From Anaerolineae bacterium (GTDB taxonomy: Bacteria > Chloroflexota > Anaerolineae > Promineifilales > Promineifilaceae), in contig JADLAX010000090.1 of the NCBI GenBank assembly GCA_020848035.1, positions 1 to 64,000 of the forward strand: 64,000 bases of DNA, given 5' to 3'. The notes under the pieces are model-generated. The model was not told the origin of the DNA, made no database searches, and was given only the letters and a program-made list of their open reading frames with translations. The translations under genes were made by a program, and so were the position numbers. Of the stretch, positions 36,274-44,204 are shown one piece after another (position 1 is the stretch's first letter; each line of letters opens with the position of its first letter).

Positions 36274-38040
36274 CTATTCTGTTTCCTTCATCCTTTCAGC
36301 GAGAACAACCTGCCCAAGTTTTAGGACGCGAGGATGCAAAACGCTGGTAAAGGCAACCATTGTTGGAATTGCTTTTTCGCGAAGTGCGGCCAGTTCTTCC
36401 TCACTGTCGGTAATGCTTCCCGGCAAAATACAGGCGATCCGTGAGGCACGACGATTGTTTAGCCGCTGCCAGCGCAGTTCGCAACCAAGTTCGGCTTCAA
36501 TGTCTGATTTTTGGTCATAAAGCAAATCAAACAGATGTTTGTTTACCTCTTCATAGCCACTATCCATGTAAAGCTCAACCCGCAGCACATTCCCCCGGCC
36601 AAAGGCAAAATTGAATGACCCTAAATGTTGTTCATCAATGACGGCACTTCTGGTCCAGTACCAACTTGTGCCATCAGGCAAGTTACGCAAGTAATCATAG
36701 CCTGGTTCCTTCTTGAATTGATCAATAAGCTGGCTGTAGAAATGAATATATGCTTTTTGGCGCTCTTGCACGCGGGCAAACCGAACAACCTGAGTCGTCA
36801 TGTTGACAGAGGCAACACGCCAACCCACATCCAACCATTGTTGCGATTGGACGTGACCAACCGGATCATTGGCCCACCAGGCGCGATGATTGTAGGCGGA
36901 AGAGGGCAGTTCGCCTCTAATAATTTCTTCGATTTGGGCGAAGGTTGGCTTTACCAAATCTTTCTTGGGCGGTTGATTTTGCAGCCAAATGGCCAGCGGT
37001 GCATACCGGCTTTCATTGGGTTCTGCTTCATCCTCCATGGGAAGTATCTGCTCAGCCTCGGTGCCACGTGGTTCTATCGCTATTTCTTGGGTTTTTGGCT
37101 CTGAAACGGCCGTATCCCATTCCTCTTCCCCTTGTGCCCCACCAAAAGCCGCCGCGACTTTGCCTTGATATTGGGCCAACCAGCTTGCCGTAAAACGTAA
37201 ATGATCCCGCTGAGCAGCCGTAATATCACCCCGGAAATGGGCCAAAGCATTTCTGGTATCACGTACTCGATGCAGCAGCGTGCGTAGAGCCTGGCTGTCG
37301 AGGTTGAAGATTGTTTGATAGTTTTGCCACTGCTTTTGATGCAATAGCAGCTCGATGTAGTTATAAAGCGTTAATTTGTCAAACTGTAGTGGGGGACGAT
37401 CATTTTTGAAGTGCTTGTTGATGACTCCATTTAAGAGCTCGTGATCGGGCGACGCGCCAGGGTCTTTGGTGTGCAAAGCCAGGTACTCGCTGACTGCTTT
37501 CCTAAATTTCTTGTGATCTGTATTGCCACCATCGCTGATTTGTTGAAGAACACGGGACATTTTTGCTTCGTCTATTTGCCCATTTTCTAGTTGGTAAGGC
37601 GCAGTAATAAAATCCTTTATCATCGATTCGATATCTTCAACCAACATCAAGTCTTCCGCACGACGACGAAAATAAGCGGCCGTATCATAGCTGGTGACAA
37701 TTCCAGTGAGCTTGCGCTCTCCATCGACGATAAGCACGGCAAAGGTATGCTGCAATCTATCGAGTAGTTCAAATAAATCAGCATCACTGCGGAATTCAGC
37801 CGCTTTGATGCTGGCATGTTCAACCCGCAGTTGGTCCAGGCCAACCCCAAAGTTACTCAAAGCGCGTAAAATTGATTCTGAGGTAATTAAACCAAGTGGC
37901 CGCGACACCTCATCAACCACTGGCAGTTGGCTGTAGTCATGCTCAATCATGCGCGGCAAAATTGCCTGGATCGTTTCTGACGGACGGGCATCAACGATCT
38001 TAGGGTTTCCTTCTATGAGTTCCTGGACAATAAATGGCAT
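36274..38040 (-). CDS. CBS-CBS-HEPN-DUF4268 fusion protein, putative ligand-gated toxin
   Basis: About 588 residues from the ATG at 38040, which has GGAGG seven bases ahead (longer in-frame ORF to 38130 rejected). Domains in order: two CBS modules (about 1-130; YSQLPVVDEVSRPLGLIT and FAVLIVDGERKLTGIVT), which usually bind adenine nucleotides; a helical region; a Swt1-type HEPN-like domain with VRDTRNALAHFRG (R-x4-H at about 263-268, the RNase signature); a linker; a region with LPSSAYNHRAWWANDP resembling a DUF found in nuclease proteins; and a C-terminal DUF4268-like domain (LRVELYMDSGYEE, FDLLYDQKSDIEAELGCELRW). DUF4268 occurs in restriction-related proteins. Function not established: a nucleotide-sensing RNase toxin is my inference. 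Confidence 0.7.
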   Translation of the reverse strand: MPFIVQELIEGNPKIVDARPSETIQAILPRMIEHDYSQLPVVDEVSRPLGLITSESILRALSNFGVGLDQLRVEHASIKAAEFRSDADLFELLDRLQHTFAVLIVDGERKLTGIVTSYDTAAYFRRRAEDLMLVEDIESMIKDFITAPYQLENGQIDEAKMSRVLQQISDGGNTDHKKFRKAVSEYLALHTKDPGASPDHELLNGVINKHFKNDRPPLQFDKLTLYNYIELLLHQKQWQNYQTIFNLDSQALRTLLHRVRDTRNALAHFRGDITAAQRDHLRFTASWLAQYQGKVAAAFGGAQGEEEWDTAVSEPKTQEIAIEPRGTEAEQILPMEDEAEPNESRYAPLAIWLQNQPPKKDLVKPTFAQIEEIIRGELPSSAYNHRAWWANDPVGHVQSQQWLDVGWRVASVNMTTQVVRFARVQERQKAYIHFYSQLIDQFKKEPGYDYLRNLPDGTSWYWTRSAVIDEQHLGSFNFAFGRGNVLRVELYMDSGYEEVNKHLFDLLYDQKSDIEAELGCELRWQRLNNRRASRIACILPGSITDSEEELAALREKAIPTMVAFTSVLHPRVLKLGQVVLAERMKETE

Positions 38041-38090
38041 GGCGTACCTCCAAAATTGCAAGCATTTTAACGCGAAGAACGGCGATACAC

Positions 38091-38206
38091 TAGCCCGGTA
38101 AATGATCGCCGGGCGCTTGGTGGCGACCAACCAGCTGTACCCGCCATGATCGCGGCGGCATGAATGCCACCGCTGGTAAAGGAAGCCTGCTGAAGCAGGC
38201 TGGGTT
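38091..38206. repeat. Multi-hairpin composite repeat, downstream copy
   Basis: Starts CACTAGCCCGGTAAATGATC, then a CCGGGCG hairpin arm, CGCGGCGGCATGAATGCCACC and GAAGCCTGCTGAAGCAGGCTG. The order of modules equals 35583-35698, in the same orientation. Confidence 0.85.
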
Positions 38207-38211
38207 ACAGG

Positions 38212-39264
38212 CTAACGTTGCAGCGCGTGCAGCAGGTGGGTGATGATGAGCTGGGCGGCCTGATCAACGGCCGTTACCGACCCCTTAAACCGCATCGTGT
38301 ACCAAATGATACCCCGATTGGTCAGTATCCAGTCTGGGGCTTGCTGGGTGATGGCGGCGACGGCCGTTTCCACATCCATGTGCGGCTCCAGCGAATCGGT
38401 GCGGAAGCTGACGTTGAGCTGTTCCCCATGTGCATTGATGGAGCAAAGGTACACCCGCGCATCCCGCGTTTGTTTGTAAAAGCTAACGGCCGTTTTTTGC
38501 GGCGACAGTTGCAGCGTTTCATCGGCGGCCAACAGCCGCTGCCTGAACCGAAAATAGAGCTGCTGCATCGGCGTGGACCATTGGTTGTACACCTTCTCCT
38601 CGGTGTATTTGGTCGACCCGGTCACCTGTCGTGTCGCCGGGCTGTCCTGCTCGGGACCTACCACCAGCTCCACGTCCAGCATCTCCTCCCCCGACTTGAT
38701 CCGGTAGTAGCGGAACTCAATCAGGTTGATGTCTACGCCCAACGTGCGCAGGTAGCGAGCAACGGCCGTAATACGATCATCATTCCCCTCGACCACCACA
38801 AAGATGCGCTGGTGGCTGTTGAGTTGCAGATTGGCGGGGAGAGAAACGGCCGTGTCCGCCACACCATCCCCCACCTCCCCGGCAAACGTCTCCTGCCACG
38901 CTTCCGCCAGCGTGCGCGTCTGCAAATAGCTGCTGGCCAGCCGTTCAATCTCATCGCTGGATAGGCTGGCCAGCCAGGCGGCATATTCCAGCGCCTGGGC
39001 CAGCACGTCTCGCGGTGGTCGGCCCCGCTTTAGCTCAATCACCACCGTGTTGCCGTCTTCATCCAGGCCAATCAGGTCCGGTACGCCGCTGAACGGCGTG
39101 GCGGGCTGGCGGCTAATGACCAGCAGCGGTTCACCGTCGGTGAGAATTTGCGGGTTTTGCTCCAGCCAGTTTTCAAGGTCCTGCTCGTGGTAATAGTCGC
39201 CAAACCGGGTAGATAAAAAGAGTTGCATCTTGTTTTCTTGGGGCTGCACGCGGTACATAGCCAT
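38212..39264 (-). CDS. NucS/DUF91-like PD-(D/E)XK nuclease domain protein
   Basis: About 350 residues. The N-terminal domain is nuclease-like: EQDLENWLEQNPQIL, then GVPDLIGLDEDGNTVVIELKRG, in which Asp63, Glu77 and Lys79 give the D-(E)xK core seen in NucS/DUF91. A conserved VLAQALEYAAWLASL helix follows. The C-terminal two-thirds (YYRIKSGEEMLDVELVVG and after) is unrecognised, except that it resembles DNA-binding or DUF4268-like regions. The start at 39264 has GGAGGG about 11 bases ahead. It carries five ACGGCCGT octamers, so it looks long resident. It lies on the same strand, upstream of the CBS-HEPN cassette, with one repeat copy between. Confidence 0.78.
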   Translation of the reverse strand: MAMYRVQPQENKMQLFLSTRFGDYYHEQDLENWLEQNPQILTDGEPLLVISRQPATPFSGVPDLIGLDEDGNTVVIELKRGRPPRDVLAQALEYAAWLASLSSDEIERLASSYLQTRTLAEAWQETFAGEVGDGVADTAVSLPANLQLNSHQRIFVVVEGNDDRITAVARYLRTLGVDINLIEFRYYRIKSGEEMLDVELVVGPEQDSPATRQVTGSTKYTEEKVYNQWSTPMQQLYFRFRQRLLAADETLQLSPQKTAVSFYKQTRDARVYLCSINAHGEQLNVSFRTDSLEPHMDVETAVAAITQQAPDWILTNRGIIWYTMRFKGSVTAVDQAAQLIITHLLHALQR

Positions 39265-39339
39265 CGTTAATTTATCCCTCCTTCCAGCTAGGGGTTGCAA
39301 CTTATGCGCTGATATAGTGTAGCTTTTTCGGTAACAGCT

Positions 39340-42300
39340 TCAATTGCAGTCTGGTGCGTCTACAAAAAGGATAAATTCCTGTGATTGACCATCGCCAGAG
39401 GTAACGCGGCCAGAAACGTGGACTGTTGCCGTTCCGCCGCCTGATAGTTGATATGTAAAACTGGTTGTAAGAGGGCCGGCCACACGTTGATCATTAATAT
39501 AGTAACTATAACGGCCGTCGCCACCATGCCCTTCCATAAATAGCATTTGTGTCCAGCCGGTGGCTGTACAGCTAAACTGGCCTGGTAATGGCCAAAAATC
39601 AAATGTCAGACCTTGTAATTGTGTACCAGTGCCGCCGCCACCGCCTCCACCGCCTCCACTTGTAGGTGTGACGGTAATGATCTCGTTGACAATAGGTAAT
39701 TGAGAAATATTTCCAGGATAATTCATTAAGCTAGCAGCAACCCACCCCTCAATCTCGTTCAGTGTGCGAACAAACAACCAGGAGTTATTTGAAAATCTGC
39801 CTAAGACAGTCACCACGGTTCCGGCGTTAATGAAAGTAATCTGAGCATAATTAGTACCCGGACCACCATAAATAGTGGCAGAAGAATGGGCCGTAGCCGT
39901 TTCAGCACCAGGGGTATTTGTAGGTGTAGGGGTATTTGTTGGTATTGGTGTTTCCGTTGGCACACCGATGGTTATTTCAAATCGATTAGCAGATGCCCAG
40001 CCTTCTATGCCTTCATCGTTTATTACACGAATCCACGAATTCTGCTGCTCCAATACAATTACCGATTCGCCCTGATTAACAAATGTTTTTTCGACCGAAT
40101 TTTCATCAGGCTGAGTAAAGATGGATGAGCTTAACAGAGCGGTGGCAATATTGGCTGGTGTGGCGGTAGGAGTAGGCGTATGGGTTGGCGTGAAGGTAAT
40201 CGTCGCGGTAGGTGCCTCTGTAGGGGTCATGGTAGATGTCGGTACATGTGTACTTGTGGGTGTGAAGGTAGATGTTGTAGTTGTAGTTGAAGTTGGTGTA
40301 ACCGTATCGGTAGGCACAAGCATAGCCTCAGCCGTCATGGTCATGGCCACCTCCGACTCACCACCTATTCCCCCATTGCCCCAAATCAGCCAGGCTCCAA
40401 CAAGCAACAAGACAACTACAATCCCTGCACCAACACCGACACGAATAAGCAGTTTGCGCTTTTCTATTGCTTCATTAGCCTGGGGCTCAAGTTGTTCACT
40501 GTCAACAAAATCTGGTTCAAAGCGGCGGATACGCTCTAGCTGCTCCAAAGCTTGTTTCGGCTGCCGACTTAACAAGCCTAAACCGGCCGTATAAAGGCCA
40601 GCAGTAGCCCGCTCCGCCACCGCCTCTTTATCTTCATAGGATAAATCCGCTTTTTGCGCTTGAATTTCCTGCCATTTCAAAAGCGCTCCTTCAAAGTTCT
40701 TCTCATTCAGAGCGGTTTTAGCTTCGTCATAGTATTGGTCTAGACGCTTACGTAGATCGCGCTGCCGAACACCCTCCCGGTTTTTTTCTTCAAGGTCAGT
40801 AATTCCTTCAAAACCGGGTTGGCGCTGCTGTAAAGCTTTAAGCAGGTCCAGGCTTTCCTCGTACCGACCGGCTGTATAGTAACGGTCACTTTGCAGATAA
40901 AGTTGGTTCACAGCTTGTTGGCGCAGTGCAGCTACCTGTTCCGCTTTGTAGTTACTTTCAATGCCTACCAATTTATCTAAGCGATCAATAGTAGCGGTAT
41001 AGCTGCCACCTTCAAAACGCTCGGTAGCCTCGCGCAGTAAGGTGGAAAGACGACCAAGAAGGCGAACCACCGTTAATTGGTTTTCTAAGTCTTCATATTC
41101 GGCTTCTTCTGCTTTTAACGCTTTAAAAGTTTCCAGAGCCTGGTCCCACTCCTCTTGTTGGGCCAATAATTTGCCCTGATTGTACAATTCGCGCAGTTTT
41201 TGTTGGCGGTCTACAATCGCTTGTGACGCCTCTTCAATATTTTCACGATCCTCATAATCTGGCTTTTCTTCCCGGATGAGAGCCATAGCCGCCAGAACGT
41301 CCCGATACCGTTCTTCTTTAAATTTGGACACCGCTTGCTGGTACATTTGGTCCAGATTTTCATGGCGTTGGGCAGCTTGTTTTTGCACTGCTTCCCGGCG
41401 TAAAGCGGTAACTTCAAATTCAGGATCAATTTCACTTAGCAGGTTGAGTTTATCCAATGCTTCCTGGTAAGCAGCCTGTGCAACCAGCAATTTGGCTTTT
41501 TCGAAAAGGTCTAATGAGCGCACCTTCTTTTGAGCCTGCTCTAGTTGATAAGCTGTTTCTTTGTAACCCGGTGTCTTGCTCTGAATAGAGTGCAAAAGAG
41601 AGAAAGCTTCACGCCATTTCTCTGCCGCCAAATGAGCCAGGGCGGTTTCGTATTTTTGGGCAGCATTGATGTATGCCTGAGCGGCCTGTTCTATTTCGTT
41701 GACAAATTCACGGCAGTTCCGGTAACGATTTTCAGGATCTTTATCTAATGCCTTCAATAAAACAGGGGCCAGGCCCTCTGGTAGATCTTGGTTGGCAACC
41801 GTGGGGGGCATCGGTTCGGTCGTAGCAATCTGGATGATGAGATTTGCGTCTCGTCCTTGATACGGCAGGCGCCCGGTCAACATTTCGTAGACGGTAACGC
41901 CTAATGAATATTGATCGCTGTAAGTAGTAGCGCCTCGCTGATTTTCATCATGCAACTGTTCGGGGGCCATGTAGGGTAAAGTGCCACTCAAACGTTGTCG
42001 TAGCTCAACGCTAATCATGGATTCACCTTCAGCCTGCTCTTTAACTTGTGCCAGACCAAAATCAGTCAGATAAGCTTTTGGGCCGTCTTCATTTGTCTCT
42101 AGAATAATATTACTGGGCTTCACATCGCGATGAATTACATTTTGACTATGCGCATAATCCAGGGCCTGAGCTACATCTCGAATTATTTTTACAGTTTCTT
42201 CATTCAATTCAAGTCTACGATACCGGGCTTTATTGAGACGGGTCTCTAGAGTAATGCTTTCGACATATTCAAAGACAATGATTGGTACTTTTTCAGAGGC

Positions 42301-42567
42301 TACTTTATCTTGAATGAACTGCACATCATGGACAGTAACAATGTTTGGGTGATTCAGACGGGCGGCTGCATGTGCTTCTTCAAACTTAGCCGTCGTATGC
42401 GTAATGACTTTAACAGCTACTTTACGAGGCAAATTATTGTCCTGACACAGATATACTTCTGCAAAGCCACCAAAACCCAACGGCTTGATAACCTGGTAGC
42501 GGTCCGCTATTTTTACATTAGCTTGGTAACGATAAGTGTGTAAAGATGGTTGGTTAGATGATGACAT
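39340..42567 (-). CDS. Transmembrane Ser/Thr kinase with TPR-like stalk and SH3 sensor
   Basis: A 1075-residue receptor kinase. The cytoplasmic kinase domain (about 20-290) has GFGGFAEVYL, the Lys in VAVKVI, HRDVKPSNIIL and DFGLAQ, all intact. A long array of helical TPR-like repeats (about 300-725) follows, then a membrane helix (GVGAGIVVVLLLVGAWLIW). The outer part has a Thr/Pro-rich linker (TPTSTTTTTSTFTPTS), two SH3b domains (WIRVINDEGIEGWAS, WLFVRTLNEIEGWVA), a poly-Gly linker and a C-terminal Ig-like domain. It starts 12 bases after the stop of the FGE-EAD gene, forming a two-gene operon. In the listed octamer scan 39511-43214 has none. SH3b and Ig parts suggest sensing of cell-wall or surface ligands. 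Confidence 0.9.
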   Translation of the reverse strand: MSSSNQPSLHTYRYQANVKIADRYQVIKPLGFGGFAEVYLCQDNNLPRKVAVKVITHTTAKFEEAHAAARLNHPNIVTVHDVQFIQDKVASEKVPIIVFEYVESITLETRLNKARYRRLELNEETVKIIRDVAQALDYAHSQNVIHRDVKPSNIILETNEDGPKAYLTDFGLAQVKEQAEGESMISVELRQRLSGTLPYMAPEQLHDENQRGATTYSDQYSLGVTVYEMLTGRLPYQGRDANLIIQIATTEPMPPTVANQDLPEGLAPVLLKALDKDPENRYRNCREFVNEIEQAAQAYINAAQKYETALAHLAAEKWREAFSLLHSIQSKTPGYKETAYQLEQAQKKVRSLDLFEKAKLLVAQAAYQEALDKLNLLSEIDPEFEVTALRREAVQKQAAQRHENLDQMYQQAVSKFKEERYRDVLAAMALIREEKPDYEDRENIEEASQAIVDRQQKLRELYNQGKLLAQQEEWDQALETFKALKAEEAEYEDLENQLTVVRLLGRLSTLLREATERFEGGSYTATIDRLDKLVGIESNYKAEQVAALRQQAVNQLYLQSDRYYTAGRYEESLDLLKALQQRQPGFEGITDLEEKNREGVRQRDLRKRLDQYYDEAKTALNEKNFEGALLKWQEIQAQKADLSYEDKEAVAERATAGLYTAGLGLLSRQPKQALEQLERIRRFEPDFVDSEQLEPQANEAIEKRKLLIRVGVGAGIVVVLLLVGAWLIWGNGGIGGESEVAMTMTAEAMLVPTDTVTPTSTTTTTSTFTPTSTHVPTSTMTPTEAPTATITFTPTHTPTPTATPANIATALLSSSIFTQPDENSVEKTFVNQGESVIVLEQQNSWIRVINDEGIEGWASANRFEITIGVPTETPIPTNTPTPTNTPGAETATAHSSATIYGGPGTNYAQITFINAGTVVTVLGRFSNNSWLFVRTLNEIEGWVAASLMNYPGNISQLPIVNEIITVTPTSGGGGGGGGGTGTQLQGLTFDFWPLPGQFSCTATGWTQMLFMEGHGGDGRYSYYINDQRVAGPLTTSFTYQLSGGGTATVHVSGRVTSGDGQSQEFILFVDAPDCN

Positions 42568-42579
42568 GATCGTAAGCCT

Positions 42580-43917
42580 TTAAGGGGTAGAAGGTTTGAA
42601 CCAGATGACTTTTGGTCGCCGTTGTTGACAAGCATCTACTAATGTTTTTAATTGGTTGTGCCGCTCACAATACAAAATCAACTCTCGAACCATGTTGTTT
42701 AAGGGAGGCAGAAATTCCTCATGAGGTAATTCCAGGATTAAGCAGAGGTCTTTCAGCTCATTGAGATTGAATGCATCAGCCATTTGTTTTTGCAGTATCG
42801 CCTTATCTACCGATAGCGCATCAGCCACTAGACGAAATCCTAGATAAGAACGGCGTGTTTCAACAGCATAACGGCCGCGTGTAGAAATACGTGCTTTCCG
42901 CCAGTCGTTGATCCAGGATCCGCCACGGATAACAAAACGTGTTTTACCAAAATCGATAGAATCGTGAGGTGAGTGTTGATAAGGAGCATAACGAGAAGCG
43001 GTCCATTCCCAAACGTTACCTAGCAGGTCTACAACGTCATAAGGACTGCTATTGCTGGCTTTGTACTGAGTGACTGCGGTAGTCAAAGCATGACCCGCTT
43101 CTTTGGTATTGGCTTGCAACCCTTGCCAAAGATTGCCCCAGACGTACAGGCGCGTTTCGGGCAAGCTTCCCCGGGCTGCTTTTTCCCATTCCTGCTCTGT
43201 GGGAAGACGAAACGGCCGTTCCCATACCCGGCTCAACCATTGACAATATGCCTCCGCGTCTGCCTTACTTACTTTAGTAACCGGATGATCGGGTTTGACT
43301 AGCAACTCTGCTTCTGTTAATTCTTCATGTTTATAGCCGGTCTGGCGCAAGAAAACGGCATACTCAACATTGGTAACAGGATAGCGCCCGATCCAATATC
43401 CCCCCAAATATACCTCATGGCGAGGCTTCTCGTTGTCATAGGCAGATGGGTCAGTCATTTCACTCCCCATCCAAAACGGCCCGGCCGGAATCATCACCAT
43501 GTCCGGCATTTCGGGTATAAGGGGTAAGTGATAAGCATCAATATCTGAACCAGACTGTTCCGGTATTGGCTCGTCTGCCACTATTACTTCTGGCTGCTTT
43601 GCAAAGAAGTTGTCCTTAACCCGATCAATATATTGCTCATAGCTCACATAAAGTGCATTCTCTTCATCAATGCCTTCTTGCAAAACTGTTAGCAAGAGCA
43701 CCAGCGCGTTGTCCCCATTGCGGTTGCTTTGCCCAATAACTACATCAAGTGCATGTATGGCTCGTTCCAGAGGAGAGTCTTTATCTTTGACACGATTGCG
43801 CCAGGGCTTAAGTCGCACATCCTTAAACAGTACTCGCAGATTGTCGTTGCTTTCAAAGGCAACATGATCTTCAAGTTTTTCCAGAAGTTCTTTACGTAGC
43901 TTTGGGGGTAGAGACAT
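42580..43917 (-). CDS. FGE/SUMF1-like protein flanked by effector-associated domains
   Basis: A 445-residue protein in three parts. An N-terminal helical domain (about 1-100; LRKELLEKLEDHVAFESNDNL and LLLTVLQEG) resembles effector-associated domain 1. The middle (about 125-370) is a formylglycine-generating-enzyme-like fold: MVMIPAGPFWMGS, YPVTNVEYAVF, RLPTEQEWEKAARG, LLGNVWEWTAS, FVIRGGSW, YLGFRLV. The Cys pair used for sulfatase activation is absent after RGGSW. The C-terminus (about 375-445; DAFNLNELKDLCLILELPHEEF) resembles death-like adaptor domains of bacterial conflict systems. So it is more likely a ligand-binding or adaptor protein than an enzyme. It is the first gene of an operon with the kinase, and homotypic EAD contacts are the likely link to a partner. 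Confidence 0.8.
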   Translation of the reverse strand: MSLPPKLRKELLEKLEDHVAFESNDNLRVLFKDVRLKPWRNRVKDKDSPLERAIHALDVVIGQSNRNGDNALVLLLTVLQEGIDEENALYVSYEQYIDRVKDNFFAKQPEVIVADEPIPEQSGSDIDAYHLPLIPEMPDMVMIPAGPFWMGSEMTDPSAYDNEKPRHEVYLGGYWIGRYPVTNVEYAVFLRQTGYKHEELTEAELLVKPDHPVTKVSKADAEAYCQWLSRVWERPFRLPTEQEWEKAARGSLPETRLYVWGNLWQGLQANTKEAGHALTTAVTQYKASNSSPYDVVDLLGNVWEWTASRYAPYQHSPHDSIDFGKTRFVIRGGSWINDWRKARISTRGRYAVETRRSYLGFRLVADALSVDKAILQKQMADAFNLNELKDLCLILELPHEEFLPPLNNMVRELILYCERHNQLKTLVDACQQRRPKVIWFKPSTP

Positions 43918-44204
43918 ACTGCTTACTCTATTTCAGTTTTGTTTGCACGTTATTTGTTTTGGATCACTTGCACGAATATGATCTATTTGTGGCTGACACT
44001 TAAAAATGCCGACAACGGCCGTTATTATACTCATTTATGGTCTGGACGTAAAAACGACTTCTCTATTTGATAATAGCCCAACCTTGCGTTTGGCCTAACA
44101 GTTTCTGCGTAAAACACAGCTCTCAAGGTTGCCTTTACCCGCTTCGCTAAGTAGAATGTTTCAACTTGTTGTTTCAATTGCTGCAACGACCAACCCATTA
44201 GCCT
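43918..44204. other. Divergent intergenic region between FGE-EAD and helicase genes
   Basis: This 287-base AT-rich gap has no gene. It must hold promoters for the minus-strand EAD-FGE operon and the plus-strand helicase gene. One ACGGCCGT lies at about 44015. No clear Shine-Dalgarno precedes the helicase ATG. Confidence 0.4.

Noticed and set aside
35493..38206. CRISPR array
   Set aside because: The repeat units are few, long and unevenly spaced, with genes between copies. There are no spacers of regular length and no cas genes.
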